A stretch of 64,000 nt of DNA, taken from NCBI RefSeq assembly GCF_008033235.1, contig NZ_CP042432.1:2976001-3040000 (forward strand). Reading direction: 5' to 3'. The translations under genes and the position numbers were made by a program. The notes beneath the pieces are model-generated. The model saw only the letters and a program-made list of their open reading frames with translations, was not told the DNA's origin and made no database searches. The DNA is from Anseongella ginsenosidimutans. GTDB taxonomy: Bacteria; Bacteroidota; Bacteroidia; Sphingobacteriales; Sphingobacteriaceae. Shown piece by piece: positions 6,915 to 16,640 of the stretch (the stretch's first letter is position 1; each line of letters starts with the position of its first letter).

Positions 6915-9900
6915 ATGAATCAATATTTTACTCATGTATTTTCATTTTCTGATGGCGGCTGTAAGAAAATGATGCTTTTAAGTATTTTTCTGATAATGCA
7001 TCTTCATTGCAGCACTGTATTCGGGCATTATACAGCGGAGGAACCAGCGCAATATTCTATGCCGGAGCGGCGGGAAGCTTCGTTCGCCACGGTCCTCCTG
7101 CCAGGAAAACGAGTTCTGAAAGACGTTCGGGAAGACGCTTTGATCCGGGAAATTAAGGGTACTGTAAGGGATTCAACGGGAGCGCTGCCCGGGGTAATGA
7201 TTGCCGTCAAGGGGCAGCCTGGAGTAGGAACGGTTTCCGATATGAACGGTCGTTTTATTCTTGACATACCTGATGGTGACATTATTCTGGTCTTTAGCAT
7301 GGTGGGTTACCAGTCACTGGAGATGGCGGTAGGAAATCAAACCGAAATTAATGTGGTGTTAAAGCAAGACGTGACTGCGTTGGAAGATGTGGTCGTGGTC
7401 GCATTCGGAAAACAAAAGAAGCAGGATGTAGTAGGTGCTGTTTCCTCCATTACGCCTTCCGAACTGAAAATACCCGCAAGCAACCTGACAACGGCCCTTG
7501 CGGGGCGGATCTCGGGAGTAATAGCTTACCAGCGAAGCGGCGAGCCTGGCGCGGATAACGCGGACTTTTTTATTCGGGGAGTTACCACATTCGGATATAA
7601 AAAGGATCCGCTTATCCTGATCGACGGTATCGAGGTAAGCAGTACCGATCTGGCCCGGCTTCAAACCGACGATATCGCCAATTTCTCTATTATGAAAGAC
7701 GCCACGGCTACCTCTTTATACGGAGCCAGAGGTGCGAACGGCGTTATCCTGATCACGACAAAGGAAGGGAAGGAAGGGAAAATGAACATTTCGCTGAGAG
7801 CGGAAAATTCGGTTTCCATGGCCACCAGAAATATTGCGCTGGCTGACCCGATTACCTATATGAACCTGGCAAATGAAGCTGTGCTAACCAGGAATCCCGG
7901 TGGAAACCTCCCGTACCCGCAAAGCAAGATTGATAATACGATCGCCGGCGAAAATCCCTACGTCTATCCCGCGGTCAATTGGTATGATGAATTATTTAAC
8001 GATTACACAGTAAATCAACGCTTCAATTTAAATGCAAGCGGCGGTGGAAAGGTTGCCCGTTATTACCTGGCGGGAACTTTTAACCAGGATAACGGTAACC
8101 TGAAAGTGGACAGAAAGTTTGACTTTAACAGCAATATCGACCTTAAAACATATTCTTTACGGTCGAACGTAAATATTAATCTTACACCTACTACCGAAGC
8201 CGTTGTCAGGCTTTCCGGGAATTTCGATGACTATAACGGGCCCATCAATGGCGGAGCGGATATGTATTGGCAGGCGATGCACGCTAATCCCGTACTGTTC
8301 CCGGCATATTTTATGCCCGATGAAGCCAACAGCCATATCAAACATGTAGCTTTCGGTAATAGTGGTGACGCCAGTTATATTAATCCTTATGCAAACCTGC
8401 TCAGAGGGTACAAAGATTACTCCAGTTCGAAAATGGATGGCCAATTCGAAGTAAAGCAGAATTTGGGATTTTTGGCTGAAGGGCTTTCCATGCGGGCGCT
8501 GTTTAATACATCAAGGTATTCCTATTTTGATGTGTCCCGGGCTTATGTTCCTTTTTATTACGCAATTGGTTCATACGACCGCAGAATCGACAGCTATACC
8601 TTGACTTCCTTAAATGAAGATACAGGCACCGAGTACCTTGATTACTCCGAAGGCCAAAAAGACGTACGTTCTTCTGTATACCTGGAGGCTGCTCTCAATT
8701 ATAATAATACCTTCAAAGAAAAGCATAATGTGAGCAGTATGCTGGTTTTTATTGCCAGGAACAGCCTTGTGGGCAATGCCGGTGATCTCCAGTCTTCGCT
8801 TCCTTTCAGAAATTCCGGCGTATCGGGACGTTTCACATATTCTTACGATAACCGGTACTACGGAGAATTTAACTTCGGCTATAACGGCTCGGAACGATTT
8901 TATAAAACAAACCGGTTCGGATTTTTCCCTTCGGCCGGAATCGCCTGGAATCTTTCCAATGAATCGTTCTGGGAACCGCTGTTGCCGGTTATATCAAAGC
9001 TGAAGCTGCGTGCTACTTATGGTTTGGTGGGTAATGATGCCATCGGAAGTGACCAGGACCGTTTTTTCTACCTGTCAAATGTAGACATGAATGCTACAGG
9101 ATACGGGGCTTACTTTGGCCGCGATTATACCTATTACCGGTCAGGCGTAACGGTGTCGAGGTATTCAAACCGGGACATCACATGGGAGAAAGCCAGGAAA
9201 ACCAATATCGGGTTTGAAATCTCCCTGTTTGATAAGGTAAATATCGATGCAGACTATTTCAGTGAGGACCGGTCGAATATTCTGATGACCCGGGAGTTTA
9301 TCCCTGCGTCTATGGGGCTTTCGGCGCCGATAAGGGCTAATGTTGGTGAAGCCACCGGACATGGAATTGACGCGTCGATCGACTATACAGAGTTTATTAA
9401 TAATAATTTCTGGATAAAAGGCCGTGCTAATTTCACTTACGCGACCAGCGAGTTCCAGGTTTTTGAAGAACCCGATTATCCGTATGATTACTTAAGCCAG
9501 GTTGGTAAACCCTTAAGCCAAACCTGGGGTTACATTGCCGAGCGTCTGTTTGTAGATGATGAGGAGGCTAAGAACTCTCCGCGGCAGCCTTTCGGCGCGT
9601 ATGGCGGGGGAGATATAAAGTATCATGATGTAAACAGCGATGGTCAAATTTCAGAACTTGACCGGGTTCCGATAGGACACCCAACCACTCCTGAAATTGT
9701 CTACGGATTCGGGTTGTCCACCGGTTTCAAAAGATTCGATTTTTCGTTTTTCTTCCAGGGTTCGGCCCGGTCTTCCTTTTGGATCGACCCTGTGGCTACG
9801 TCCCCGTTTGTCGGAGAGACGCAGCTTCTAAAGGTGTATGCCGACAATTACTGGTCGGAAGAGCAAAAAAATGTATATGCGTTGTGGCCTCGTTTGAGTT

Positions 9901-10166
9901 CAACGCAAAACGCGAATAATACCCAGGTGAGTACTTGGTTTATGCGAAACGGCTCTTTTCTTCGACTCAAATCATTAGAGATCGGGTATACGCTTCCCCA
10001 ACAGGTGCTGGACAAAGTGCGTCTTTCTAATGCGCGGATATACCTGAACGGATTGAATCTCTTTTCCATCAGCAGCTTCAAGCTGTGGGATGTGGAAATG
10101 GGAGGAAACGGCCTGGGCTATCCGCTGCAGAGAACATTTAATATAGGGGCTCTGGTTTCCTTTTAA
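6915..10166 (+). CDS. SusC/RagA-type TonB-dependent outer-membrane transporter (PUL 1)
   Basis: A 1083-residue outer-membrane beta-barrel that imports oligosaccharides using TonB energy. Residues 1-40 hold the export signal. A carboxypeptidase-regulatory-like domain follows at about 78-150 (IKGTVRDSTGALPGVMIAVKG, with VSDMNGRF), then the TonB box region (LEDVVVVAFGKQKK) and the plug domain, with GEPGADNADFFIRGVTTFG, LILIDGIE and the SusC signature TATSLYGARGANGVILITTKEG. The rest is barrel, ending in the aromatic-terminated strand TFNIGALVSF. No STN domain, so no direct anti-sigma link. It heads a long same-strand cluster with SusD 32 bases downstream. It is paralogous to the SusC at 50812-53943. 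Confidence 0.95.
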   Translation: MNQYFTHVFSFSDGGCKKMMLLSIFLIMHLHCSTVFGHYTAEEPAQYSMPERREASFATVLLPGKRVLKDVREDALIREIKGTVRDSTGALPGVMIAVKGQPGVGTVSDMNGRFILDIPDGDIILVFSMVGYQSLEMAVGNQTEINVVLKQDVTALEDVVVVAFGKQKKQDVVGAVSSITPSELKIPASNLTTALAGRISGVIAYQRSGEPGADNADFFIRGVTTFGYKKDPLILIDGIEVSSTDLARLQTDDIANFSIMKDATATSLYGARGANGVILITTKEGKEGKMNISLRAENSVSMATRNIALADPITYMNLANEAVLTRNPGGNLPYPQSKIDNTIAGENPYVYPAVNWYDELFNDYTVNQRFNLNASGGGKVARYYLAGTFNQDNGNLKVDRKFDFNSNIDLKTYSLRSNVNINLTPTTEAVVRLSGNFDDYNGPINGGADMYWQAMHANPVLFPAYFMPDEANSHIKHVAFGNSGDASYINPYANLLRGYKDYSSSKMDGQFEVKQNLGFLAEGLSMRALFNTSRYSYFDVSRAYVPFYYAIGSYDRRIDSYTLTSLNEDTGTEYLDYSEGQKDVRSSVYLEAALNYNNTFKEKHNVSSMLVFIARNSLVGNAGDLQSSLPFRNSGVSGRFTYSYDNRYYGEFNFGYNGSERFYKTNRFGFFPSAGIAWNLSNESFWEPLLPVISKLKLRATYGLVGNDAIGSDQDRFFYLSNVDMNATGYGAYFGRDYTYYRSGVTVSRYSNRDITWEKARKTNIGFEISLFDKVNIDADYFSEDRSNILMTREFIPASMGLSAPIRANVGEATGHGIDASIDYTEFINNNFWIKGRANFTYATSEFQVFEEPDYPYDYLSQVGKPLSQTWGYIAERLFVDDEEAKNSPRQPFGAYGGGDIKYHDVNSDGQISELDRVPIGHPTTPEIVYGFGLSTGFKRFDFSFFFQGSARSSFWIDPVATSPFVGETQLLKVYADNYWSEEQKNVYALWPRLSSTQNANNTQVSTWFMRNGSFLRLKSLEIGYTLPQQVLDKVRLSNARIYLNGLNLFSISSFKLWDVEMGGNGLGYPLQRTFNIGALVSF

Positions 10167-10198
10167 TCTTTGTTTCAATACAGACAACAATTTGAGTT

Positions 10199-12115
10199 AT
10201 GAAATGCATTAAGATATTTCTTGTTCTTTTACTATCCGTGGCCCTGGCGTCCTGCAGCAAATACCTGGATGTTGTTCCTGACAATGTGGCCACGATTGAA
10301 AATGCGTTCAGCAGCAGAAATACAGCGGAGAAGTTTCTTTTTACCTGTTATGCCTATTTGCCTGCGCATGGTTCGCCAACCGGTGTACCCTTTACCGCGG
10401 GGGATGAGTTCTGGCTTCCGTTTCCGCAAAATTCCCAGTATTATTTTAACGATCCGTTCGAGATGATTGCGCGCGACAATCAAAGCGCCTTCGATCCTTC
10501 TTTAAACTACTGGGACGGTTCCAGGGGAGGCAAGCCGATGTTCAGGGCTATCCGTGACTGTAATATCTTCCTGGAGAATATCGACGCCGTACCGGGAATG
10601 CAGTCCGCCGAGAAGAAGCGCTGGATAGCCGAAGTAAAGTTTCTCAAGGCATACTATCACTTTTGGCTCGTAAAGTTGTATGGGCCTGTTCCTTTAATTA
10701 AAGAAAACCTGCCGATTTCGGCGGGAGTAGATGAGGTGAAAGCTAAACGTGAGCCGGTCGATTCCTGTTTTGCTTACATCGAATCTTTACTCGATGAAGC
10801 CGTGCCCGACCTGCCTTTAACGATCACGGACGAGGCGAACGAACTGGGAAGGATCAGCCGGGTAACTTGTTTATCGGTAAAAGCCAGTATCATGGTGGCT
10901 GCGGCAAGCCCGTTGTTCAACGGAAATACGGACTACACGGGCTTTAAGGATAAGGAGGGCACTACCTTGTTCAACACCGCTTATGATCAGTCTAAATGGG
11001 AGAAAGCCGCCGAAAGTTGTAAAGAGGCAGTGTTAGCTGCAGAAGAGGCAGGCTTGCAACTATACCGTTATACCCCGGTGGTATCCGGCAACACCCTTTC
11101 GGAAACCACCATTACTCAAATGAGCATCCGGAACAGCATTGCTGAAAAGTGGAATGCAGAAATTATCTGGGCGAATCCGAACAGCCTTGCGGAAAACATT
11201 CAGCGTCTTGCCCAGGCACGAATAGATCCGCTGCGTATTATCAGCCAGGGACCGCGTTCGCTTCTGGCGCCTCCCTTAAAAATGGCTGAACTGTTCTATA
11301 CGAAAAATGGTGTGCCTATCGAGGAAGACCGGACCTGGGACTATGACGGCCGTTATGCCTTAAGAACGGCCACGGAGGCCGAGAAGTATAATCTACAGCC
11401 AGGTTATCAGACCGTAGCGCTTCATTTTGACCGGGAGAATCGTTTTTATGCCGATCTTGCTTTTGACGGAAGCGTGTGGTATGGCCAGGGACGATACGAT
11501 GATAATTCGCCTTTCGTGGTGCAGGCCAGGCGGGGACAGTCCGCCTCACGCACCGTCGGCACCCTTTATTCCGTTACCGGTTACTGGCCTAAAAAGCTGG
11601 TGCATTACCAGAATATCATCCTTGAAGGCTCCGGCCAGGCATATTCCGTTGTGCCTTATCCCTGGCCGGTGATGAGACTGGCCGATCTGTACCTGCTGTA
11701 CGCGGAGGCGCTGAACGAGTCCGGGCGTCCTTATGAGGAAGTATGCACATGGCTTAACCTGGTCCGGGAAAGAGCAGGGTTGCTATCCGTGCAGGAATCA
11801 TGGAAACAGTTCTCGACGAATCCCAGCAAATATACTACTCAGAATGGGCTCCGGGATATTATCCAGCAAGAGCGGTTGATTGAAATGGCATTTGAAGGAC
11901 AACGCTTCTGGGACCTGAGAAGATGGAAGAAAGCGCGGGAAGTATTGAATAATAACCAGATCCAGGGATGGGATATTGAGCAATCGGAAGCGGCGCTGTA
12001 CTACCGGGTTAAAACGCTGTATACTAAAAAGTTCAGCAACAGGGACTATTTCTGGCCCATTGCTTCAAGGAATTTACTTATTGATAACGAGCTGGTGCAG
12101 AATCCAGGCTGGTAA
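10199..12115 (+). CDS. SusD/RagB-type glycan-binding lipoprotein (PUL 1)
   Basis: A 638-residue surface lipoprotein that caps SusC and binds the incoming glycan. The lipoprotein signal ends at Cys19 (ALASCSKYLD). It carries the SusD hallmarks: YLDVVPDN at the N-terminus, TPR-like helices (KFLKAYYHFWLVKLYGPVPLI), the central LADLYLLYAEALNESG, and the C-terminal ERLIEMAFEGQRFWDLRRWKK and WPIASRNLLIDNELVQNPGW. It is longer than Bacteroides SusD proteins, as is usual for this environmental subgroup. Paired with the SusC just upstream; its paralog is at 48829-50793. Confidence 0.95.
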   Translation: MKCIKIFLVLLLSVALASCSKYLDVVPDNVATIENAFSSRNTAEKFLFTCYAYLPAHGSPTGVPFTAGDEFWLPFPQNSQYYFNDPFEMIARDNQSAFDPSLNYWDGSRGGKPMFRAIRDCNIFLENIDAVPGMQSAEKKRWIAEVKFLKAYYHFWLVKLYGPVPLIKENLPISAGVDEVKAKREPVDSCFAYIESLLDEAVPDLPLTITDEANELGRISRVTCLSVKASIMVAAASPLFNGNTDYTGFKDKEGTTLFNTAYDQSKWEKAAESCKEAVLAAEEAGLQLYRYTPVVSGNTLSETTITQMSIRNSIAEKWNAEIIWANPNSLAENIQRLAQARIDPLRIISQGPRSLLAPPLKMAELFYTKNGVPIEEDRTWDYDGRYALRTATEAEKYNLQPGYQTVALHFDRENRFYADLAFDGSVWYGQGRYDDNSPFVVQARRGQSASRTVGTLYSVTGYWPKKLVHYQNIILEGSGQAYSVVPYPWPVMRLADLYLLYAEALNESGRPYEEVCTWLNLVRERAGLLSVQESWKQFSTNPSKYTTQNGLRDIIQQERLIEMAFEGQRFWDLRRWKKAREVLNNNQIQGWDIEQSEAALYYRVKTLYTKKFSNRDYFWPIASRNLLIDNELVQNPGW

Positions 12116-12139
12116 TGCCTGGCCTTTAAATATGAAGTC

Positions 12140-13324
12140 ATGAAAAAATACTTTTATTTGTTACTGGTAGGTTTCGCCGTGTTTCTTCTTTCTTCTTGTA
12201 AGGAGAATGAAATAGGGCCTTCAAGTGAAAATACGGGAGTGCCTCCGCCTTTAACAGAAGCTGTGGTGGAGAATCTGCCGGGTGCGGTTAAAATAACCTA
12301 CCCGCAGCCGACCAATAAAAACATATTGTATGTAAAGGCGGAGTGTTTTTTAAACGGTGAGCTGCGGCTGGAAAAAGCTTCCATTTATAATAACGAGATT
12401 ATTATCGAAGGCTTTGGTAAAAGCGAAAATTATGAGGTGAAGCTTTATACCGTCAACAGGGCGGAGGAGCCTTCTGCGCCATACAATGTTACGGTACACC
12501 CATTGCCTCCTACGGTCCAAACGGTTTTTTCCGATCTTACGCTGGAGGAAGATTTTGGCGGAGCCTTAGTGAAAATCAACAATCCCACCGAGGCGGAGTT
12601 ACGCCTGGTGATGCTTGCGATGGATGATACCGGGGACTGGGTGACAGCGGAAACCTATTATACGCAGCAAATTTCCGGCGCGTTTGCCTTGCGCGGATAC
12701 GAACCGGAGCCAAGGAAGTTCGGCGTCTACCTCCGCGACCGGTGGGATAATCGTTCCGATACTCTTATAAAAACGCTAACTCCGGTTTTTGAGGAGAAAT
12801 TAGCAAAGGATAAGTTCAGGGCGCTGAATCTGCCAACCGACGCGCCGGAAGGATACGGCTGGGCGATGCCTAATCTATGGAATGACAGGATACTGACGCA
12901 TACAAGCATTGACGATCCCGGGTTTCACACGGCTCCTGGTTCAGGTTTTCCGCAATGGTTCACGTTTGACCTTGGCGTCAACGCTTCGCTGAGCAGGTTT
13001 AAAATTTATCAGCGCGGAGGTTTCTATACGTTCAACTCAGGGAATCCCAGGAAGTTCGAGGTCTGGGGCAGTAATGATCCGGCAACGGACGGCAGCTGGG
13101 ACAATTGGACCAGGTTGCTTGCCTGTGAGTCGGTGAAGCCCTCGGGAAGGCCGCTGGGCGACAACAGCGATGAGGATCTGGCAAAAGTCGCCGCAGGTGA
13201 AGAGTTTTCCTTTCAGCCGGGCACTCCGCCTATGCGTTATATACGAATCAAGACCCTTGAAACCTGGGGTGGGTCTGACGCTCTTCATATCATCGAAATA
13301 GAATTTTGGGGTTCAAGTAATTAA
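12140..13324 (+). CDS. Surface lipoprotein with DUF4959, DUF5126 and DUF5000-type domains (PUL 1)
   Basis: A 394-residue lipoprotein (Cys20 in LLSSCKENE). The N-terminal third is fibronectin-like (VENLPGAVKITYPQP, VKLYTVNRAEEPSAP), fitting DUF4959. The middle matches DUF5126 (VKINNPTEAELRLVMLAMDD). The C-terminal 150 residues form a discoidin-like DUF5000 region with WFTFDLGVNASLSRFKIYQR, NPRKFEVWGSNDP and MRYIRIKTLETWGG. Such proteins follow SusD in many PULs and are thought to be surface glycan-binding proteins. The C-terminal half resembles that of the next gene, so the two share a binding module. Confidence 0.8.
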   Translation: MKKYFYLLLVGFAVFLLSSCKENEIGPSSENTGVPPPLTEAVVENLPGAVKITYPQPTNKNILYVKAECFLNGELRLEKASIYNNEIIIEGFGKSENYEVKLYTVNRAEEPSAPYNVTVHPLPPTVQTVFSDLTLEEDFGGALVKINNPTEAELRLVMLAMDDTGDWVTAETYYTQQISGAFALRGYEPEPRKFGVYLRDRWDNRSDTLIKTLTPVFEEKLAKDKFRALNLPTDAPEGYGWAMPNLWNDRILTHTSIDDPGFHTAPGSGFPQWFTFDLGVNASLSRFKIYQRGGFYTFNSGNPRKFEVWGSNDPATDGSWDNWTRLLACESVKPSGRPLGDNSDEDLAKVAAGEEFSFQPGTPPMRYIRIKTLETWGGSDALHIIEIEFWGSSN

Positions 13325-13328
13325 TGCT

Positions 13329-14567
13329 ATGCATATATATAGAAAGAAATCTTTTCTGTATTGTTTTTTCTGGGTTGCTGTGGTTTGTGGAGTTTGCTCC
13401 TGCAGCAAGGAAGATGCGTATAAACAATACATCCCGAACGGCGAAGTAAAATACCCCGGCACGCCTGACACCATAATTTCTTATGCCGGATTGAACCGGA
13501 TACAGCTTGCCCTGGTACTTCCCGATCCCAATATTACAAGGGTGGAGGTTTTTTGGAACAATAAAAGCACTAAACTGGAGGTGCCCGTTCAGAAAACCCG
13601 GGTATTAGAGGATACGATTAAAATCCTCATTGAAGAGTTGGAAGAGGCGACCTTTAACTTTGAAGTATTTACCCGTGATGAAGACGATAATATTTCAGTA
13701 GTCACAGAGGTTCAGGGGACTGCGTATGGGGAGAGTTATCTCAGTACCCTGCATAACAGGGCGCTGAAGAACGCGGCTACGTTGTACGGGGCAGACGGGA
13801 CGACAACCATCGAATGGCACGGGCCTGAGGAAAACGAACGGGGGCTGGAGCTGAACTATACCGACAAGAACGGAAATCCGGCGCAGCTGTTTGTTGGAAA
13901 AGACGAATCGCTCACCTTGATTGCAGACTACAAACCTGGTACGGATTTTCGTTATCGCACGCTCTTTTCTCCTCAGTCGAATATGGTGGATGTTTTCGCC
14001 GCGGCCTATACAACCGTATCCGCGCCTCCGGTGACTTATCCTGATTTGGATAAAAGCAAGTTCAGGGAGTATATACTGCCGGGCGATGCACCTAGTGCCT
14101 ATGGCTGGCTGCTTCCGTACATGTGGGACGGCAGATTTGGAGAGGGCGAAGGCTTCCATACTGATGTAACAGTTTCAAGTCCCCATCACTTTACGTTTGA
14201 TCTTGGCGTCACCGCTGAACTTTCGGAAATGCGGATCTGGCAGCGGCGTGACGATCCTTACCTTTATAGTTTTGGAAACCCCAAACGATGGGAAGTATGG
14301 GGAAGTACGGATCCGGCACCTGACGGTAGTTATACGGGCTGGACTAAGCTGATGGACTGTGAATCCGTTAAGCCCTCAGGGTCCGGGCCGGTCACACAGG
14401 CAGACCGGGACTATGCAAATGCGGGAGAGCTATTCAAGTTTCCCGTTATTACGCAGCCGGTGCGATATATACGGTTCAGGATGCTGGAAAATTGGTCTGG
14501 TAACAGCGTTCCTTCATCAGGGGCGGGGGTTCATATTATGGAAGTCAATTTCAAGGGGGCTTATTAA
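13329..14567 (+). CDS. DUF4998 lipoprotein with discoidin-like C-terminal domain (PUL 1)
   Basis: A 412-residue lipoprotein (Cys25 in GVCSCSKED). The N-terminal 200 residues fit DUF4998: YIPNGEVKYPGTPDTIISYAG, ITRVEVFWNNKS, FEVFTRDEDDNISV. The C-terminal 165 residues match the DUF5000/discoidin module of the preceding protein (APSAYGWLLPYMWDGRF, HHFTFDLGVTAELSEMRIWQRR, NPKRWEVWGSTDPAPDG, RYIRFRMLENWSG). It starts 4 bases after the preceding stop. Likely a surface glycan-binding protein. In the second PUL the homologous DUF4998 protein carries a different C-terminal half. Confidence 0.8.
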   Translation: MHIYRKKSFLYCFFWVAVVCGVCSCSKEDAYKQYIPNGEVKYPGTPDTIISYAGLNRIQLALVLPDPNITRVEVFWNNKSTKLEVPVQKTRVLEDTIKILIEELEEATFNFEVFTRDEDDNISVVTEVQGTAYGESYLSTLHNRALKNAATLYGADGTTTIEWHGPEENERGLELNYTDKNGNPAQLFVGKDESLTLIADYKPGTDFRYRTLFSPQSNMVDVFAAAYTTVSAPPVTYPDLDKSKFREYILPGDAPSAYGWLLPYMWDGRFGEGEGFHTDVTVSSPHHFTFDLGVTAELSEMRIWQRRDDPYLYSFGNPKRWEVWGSTDPAPDGSYTGWTKLMDCESVKPSGSGPVTQADRDYANAGELFKFPVITQPVRYIRFRMLENWSGNSVPSSGAGVHIMEVNFKGAY

Positions 14568-14618
14568 GGTGACGACGGCCGCATAAAAATTATTCATTCA
14601 CATAACAGAGGTATCCTA

Positions 14619-16634
14619 ATGATTAAAAAAGCAATCACGTTTACTGTTGCCTTCATTTTTTTAAGCCTTCCGCTATTGCTTAGCGCACAGGAAAAGCTGA
14701 GGCGTTCAGAAAGCTTTTTCGGTTTCCATTTTGATTTTCATGCCACGGCAAATGATAAGGAATTAGGGAAGTATTTTGATGAAGAAGTGCTGACAACGTT
14801 TTTAAGACGTACAAACCCGGATTACGTTCAGATCGACAGCAAGGGGCATCCCGGATTTTCCAGCTACCCGACTAAAACAGGTTATTCTCCCGGAAGCTTT
14901 TCGAAGGATCCGATGAAATTGTGGCGGGAGGTTACTGATGAATTCAACATTGCTCTTTATGTGCATTATTCAGGTATCATGGACGATAAAGCCATCAGCG
15001 TTCACCCGGAATGGGCAAGGGTAAACGCGGATGGTTCCAAGGTTCCGGGAAGGGCCGCTTATCTGGGCCCTTATTCTGACAAATTAATGATCCCGCAGCT
15101 TAAAGAGATGATTGATAACTATGCGATAGACGGAGTATGGATCGACGGGGATTGCTGGGCCACCGGTCCGGATTACTCCGAAGAAGTCGTAAATGGCTTT
15201 AAAAAAGCCACGGGGCTTGAGTCGGCCCCTGTCACGGCAGATGATCCGAACTATTCAAAATGGCTTGAATATAACCGGCTGGCGTATAAGCAGTACCTGA
15301 AACACTATATTGATGCCATTCACGCATATAAACCAGGATTTCAAATAGCGAGTAATTGGGCTTTTTCTTCCATGATGCCTGAAGAAGTGGATGTGGACGT
15401 CGACTTTCTTTCCGGGGATGTCTCGGGTCAGAACTGTGTCTACAGTGCCGCATTTCAGGCCCGGTGTCTTGCTTTGCAAGGCAAACCATGGGATTTAATG
15501 GCCTGGGGTTTTGTACCCCTGGATTTTTCGGGAGGTATTCATAGCCCCAAATCCCTTGTGCAGCTGCAGCAGGAAGCCGCCGAAGTAATGGCGGTAGGCG
15601 GCGGTTTCCAGGTTTATTTTCAGCAAAACAGGGACGGCTCCTTTCAAAACAGTATCGACGTGGATGCAATGGCCCAACTAGCCGAATTTTGCAGGGAAAG
15701 GCAACCTTATTGCCAGAACAGCTCGGTCACTCCGGAAATTGCCTTATGGTATTCAGGAGAAGGATGGAAGAAGTACAATGCGGGCGTGTACGGCTGGGGA
15801 TCTAATATGGAAGGGCTCAACAACCTGTTTATGGACGGTCAGCATTCCGTGGAAATTCTTATGGACCATCATATGCGGGAGCGGATGGAAAAATACCCCG
15901 TGATCGTTATTCCAGAGTGGGACCATTACGATGCTTCCCTGAAAAGCAGGCTGCTTGCGTACGTGAAGAACGGCGGTAATCTTTTTGTGATAGGTGCTAA
16001 AGCCGTGAAGCAGTTTGAACCTTACCTTGGTGTGACCTTCAGCGGATCCGACAGTACAAAGCAGTTTAACATCGGAGATCCGGAAATGAATGGGATCACC
16101 GGGATAAGAACCGCCTGGCAGAAAGTCCTCCCAAAGGAAGGAACAAAAGAGATTGGGCATGTTTACTACCAGCGAGATTACCGGTTTGCCACTGATTTTC
16201 CGGTTGCTACCGTCGCAGCATACGGAGAGGGCAAAATAGCCGGTCTTTACATGGATATGTCCGGCCCCTATAATACCTCGCGGCACCCTGTTTACAATAA
16301 GATCGTAAACAATGTATTAGCGGAACTTAACCCCGATGCAGGAGTGAGGGTAAGGGGAAGCGAAAAAATCCATGTGGTTTTAGGGAAAAAAAACGAAAAG
16401 GCACTCGTACACCTGATCAACGCTGACGGGGCTCATTTTAACGGCAAAGTGTACGGTTATAACCAGGTATCGCCATCCAATCCGCTGAGCGTGGATATCA
16501 AATCGGCTGGCAAGCCGAAAGCCGTCACATTACAGCCCGAAGGAAAACGGCTGGAGTTTGACTACCGGGACCAGCGCATCCTGGTGGATGTTCCTCCGGT
16601 GAATGTATATTCTATTATAGAAATAGCATATTAG
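14619..16634 (+). CDS. Exported TIM-barrel glycoside hydrolase, alpha-L-fucosidase/GHL6-like
   Basis: 671 residues with a signal peptide (FIFLSLPLLLSAQ). The N-terminal 380 residues look like a TIM barrel of the hypothetical glycosyl hydrolase 6 or GH29-like type: FFGFHFDFHATANDKELG, TNPDYVQIDSKGHPG, FNIALYVHYSGIMDD, and DGVWIDGDCWATG, whose Asp176 or Asp178 is a candidate nucleophile. Residues 390-530 form a GATase-like domain (MRERMEKYPVIVIPEW, LAYVKNGGNLFVIGAKAV), as in beta-galactosidase trimerisation modules. A beta-sandwich closes the C-terminus. The neighbouring GH20 enzymes and deoxy-sugar genes make a fucose-type or galactose-type substrate plausible, but the family call is uncertain. 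Confidence 0.65.
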   Translation: MIKKAITFTVAFIFLSLPLLLSAQEKLRRSESFFGFHFDFHATANDKELGKYFDEEVLTTFLRRTNPDYVQIDSKGHPGFSSYPTKTGYSPGSFSKDPMKLWREVTDEFNIALYVHYSGIMDDKAISVHPEWARVNADGSKVPGRAAYLGPYSDKLMIPQLKEMIDNYAIDGVWIDGDCWATGPDYSEEVVNGFKKATGLESAPVTADDPNYSKWLEYNRLAYKQYLKHYIDAIHAYKPGFQIASNWAFSSMMPEEVDVDVDFLSGDVSGQNCVYSAAFQARCLALQGKPWDLMAWGFVPLDFSGGIHSPKSLVQLQQEAAEVMAVGGGFQVYFQQNRDGSFQNSIDVDAMAQLAEFCRERQPYCQNSSVTPEIALWYSGEGWKKYNAGVYGWGSNMEGLNNLFMDGQHSVEILMDHHMRERMEKYPVIVIPEWDHYDASLKSRLLAYVKNGGNLFVIGAKAVKQFEPYLGVTFSGSDSTKQFNIGDPEMNGITGIRTAWQKVLPKEGTKEIGHVYYQRDYRFATDFPVATVAAYGEGKIAGLYMDMSGPYNTSRHPVYNKIVNNVLAELNPDAGVRVRGSEKIHVVLGKKNEKALVHLINADGAHFNGKVYGYNQVSPSNPLSVDIKSAGKPKAVTLQPEGKRLEFDYRDQRILVDVPPVNVYSIIEIAY

Positions 16635-16640
16635 CAGGAT

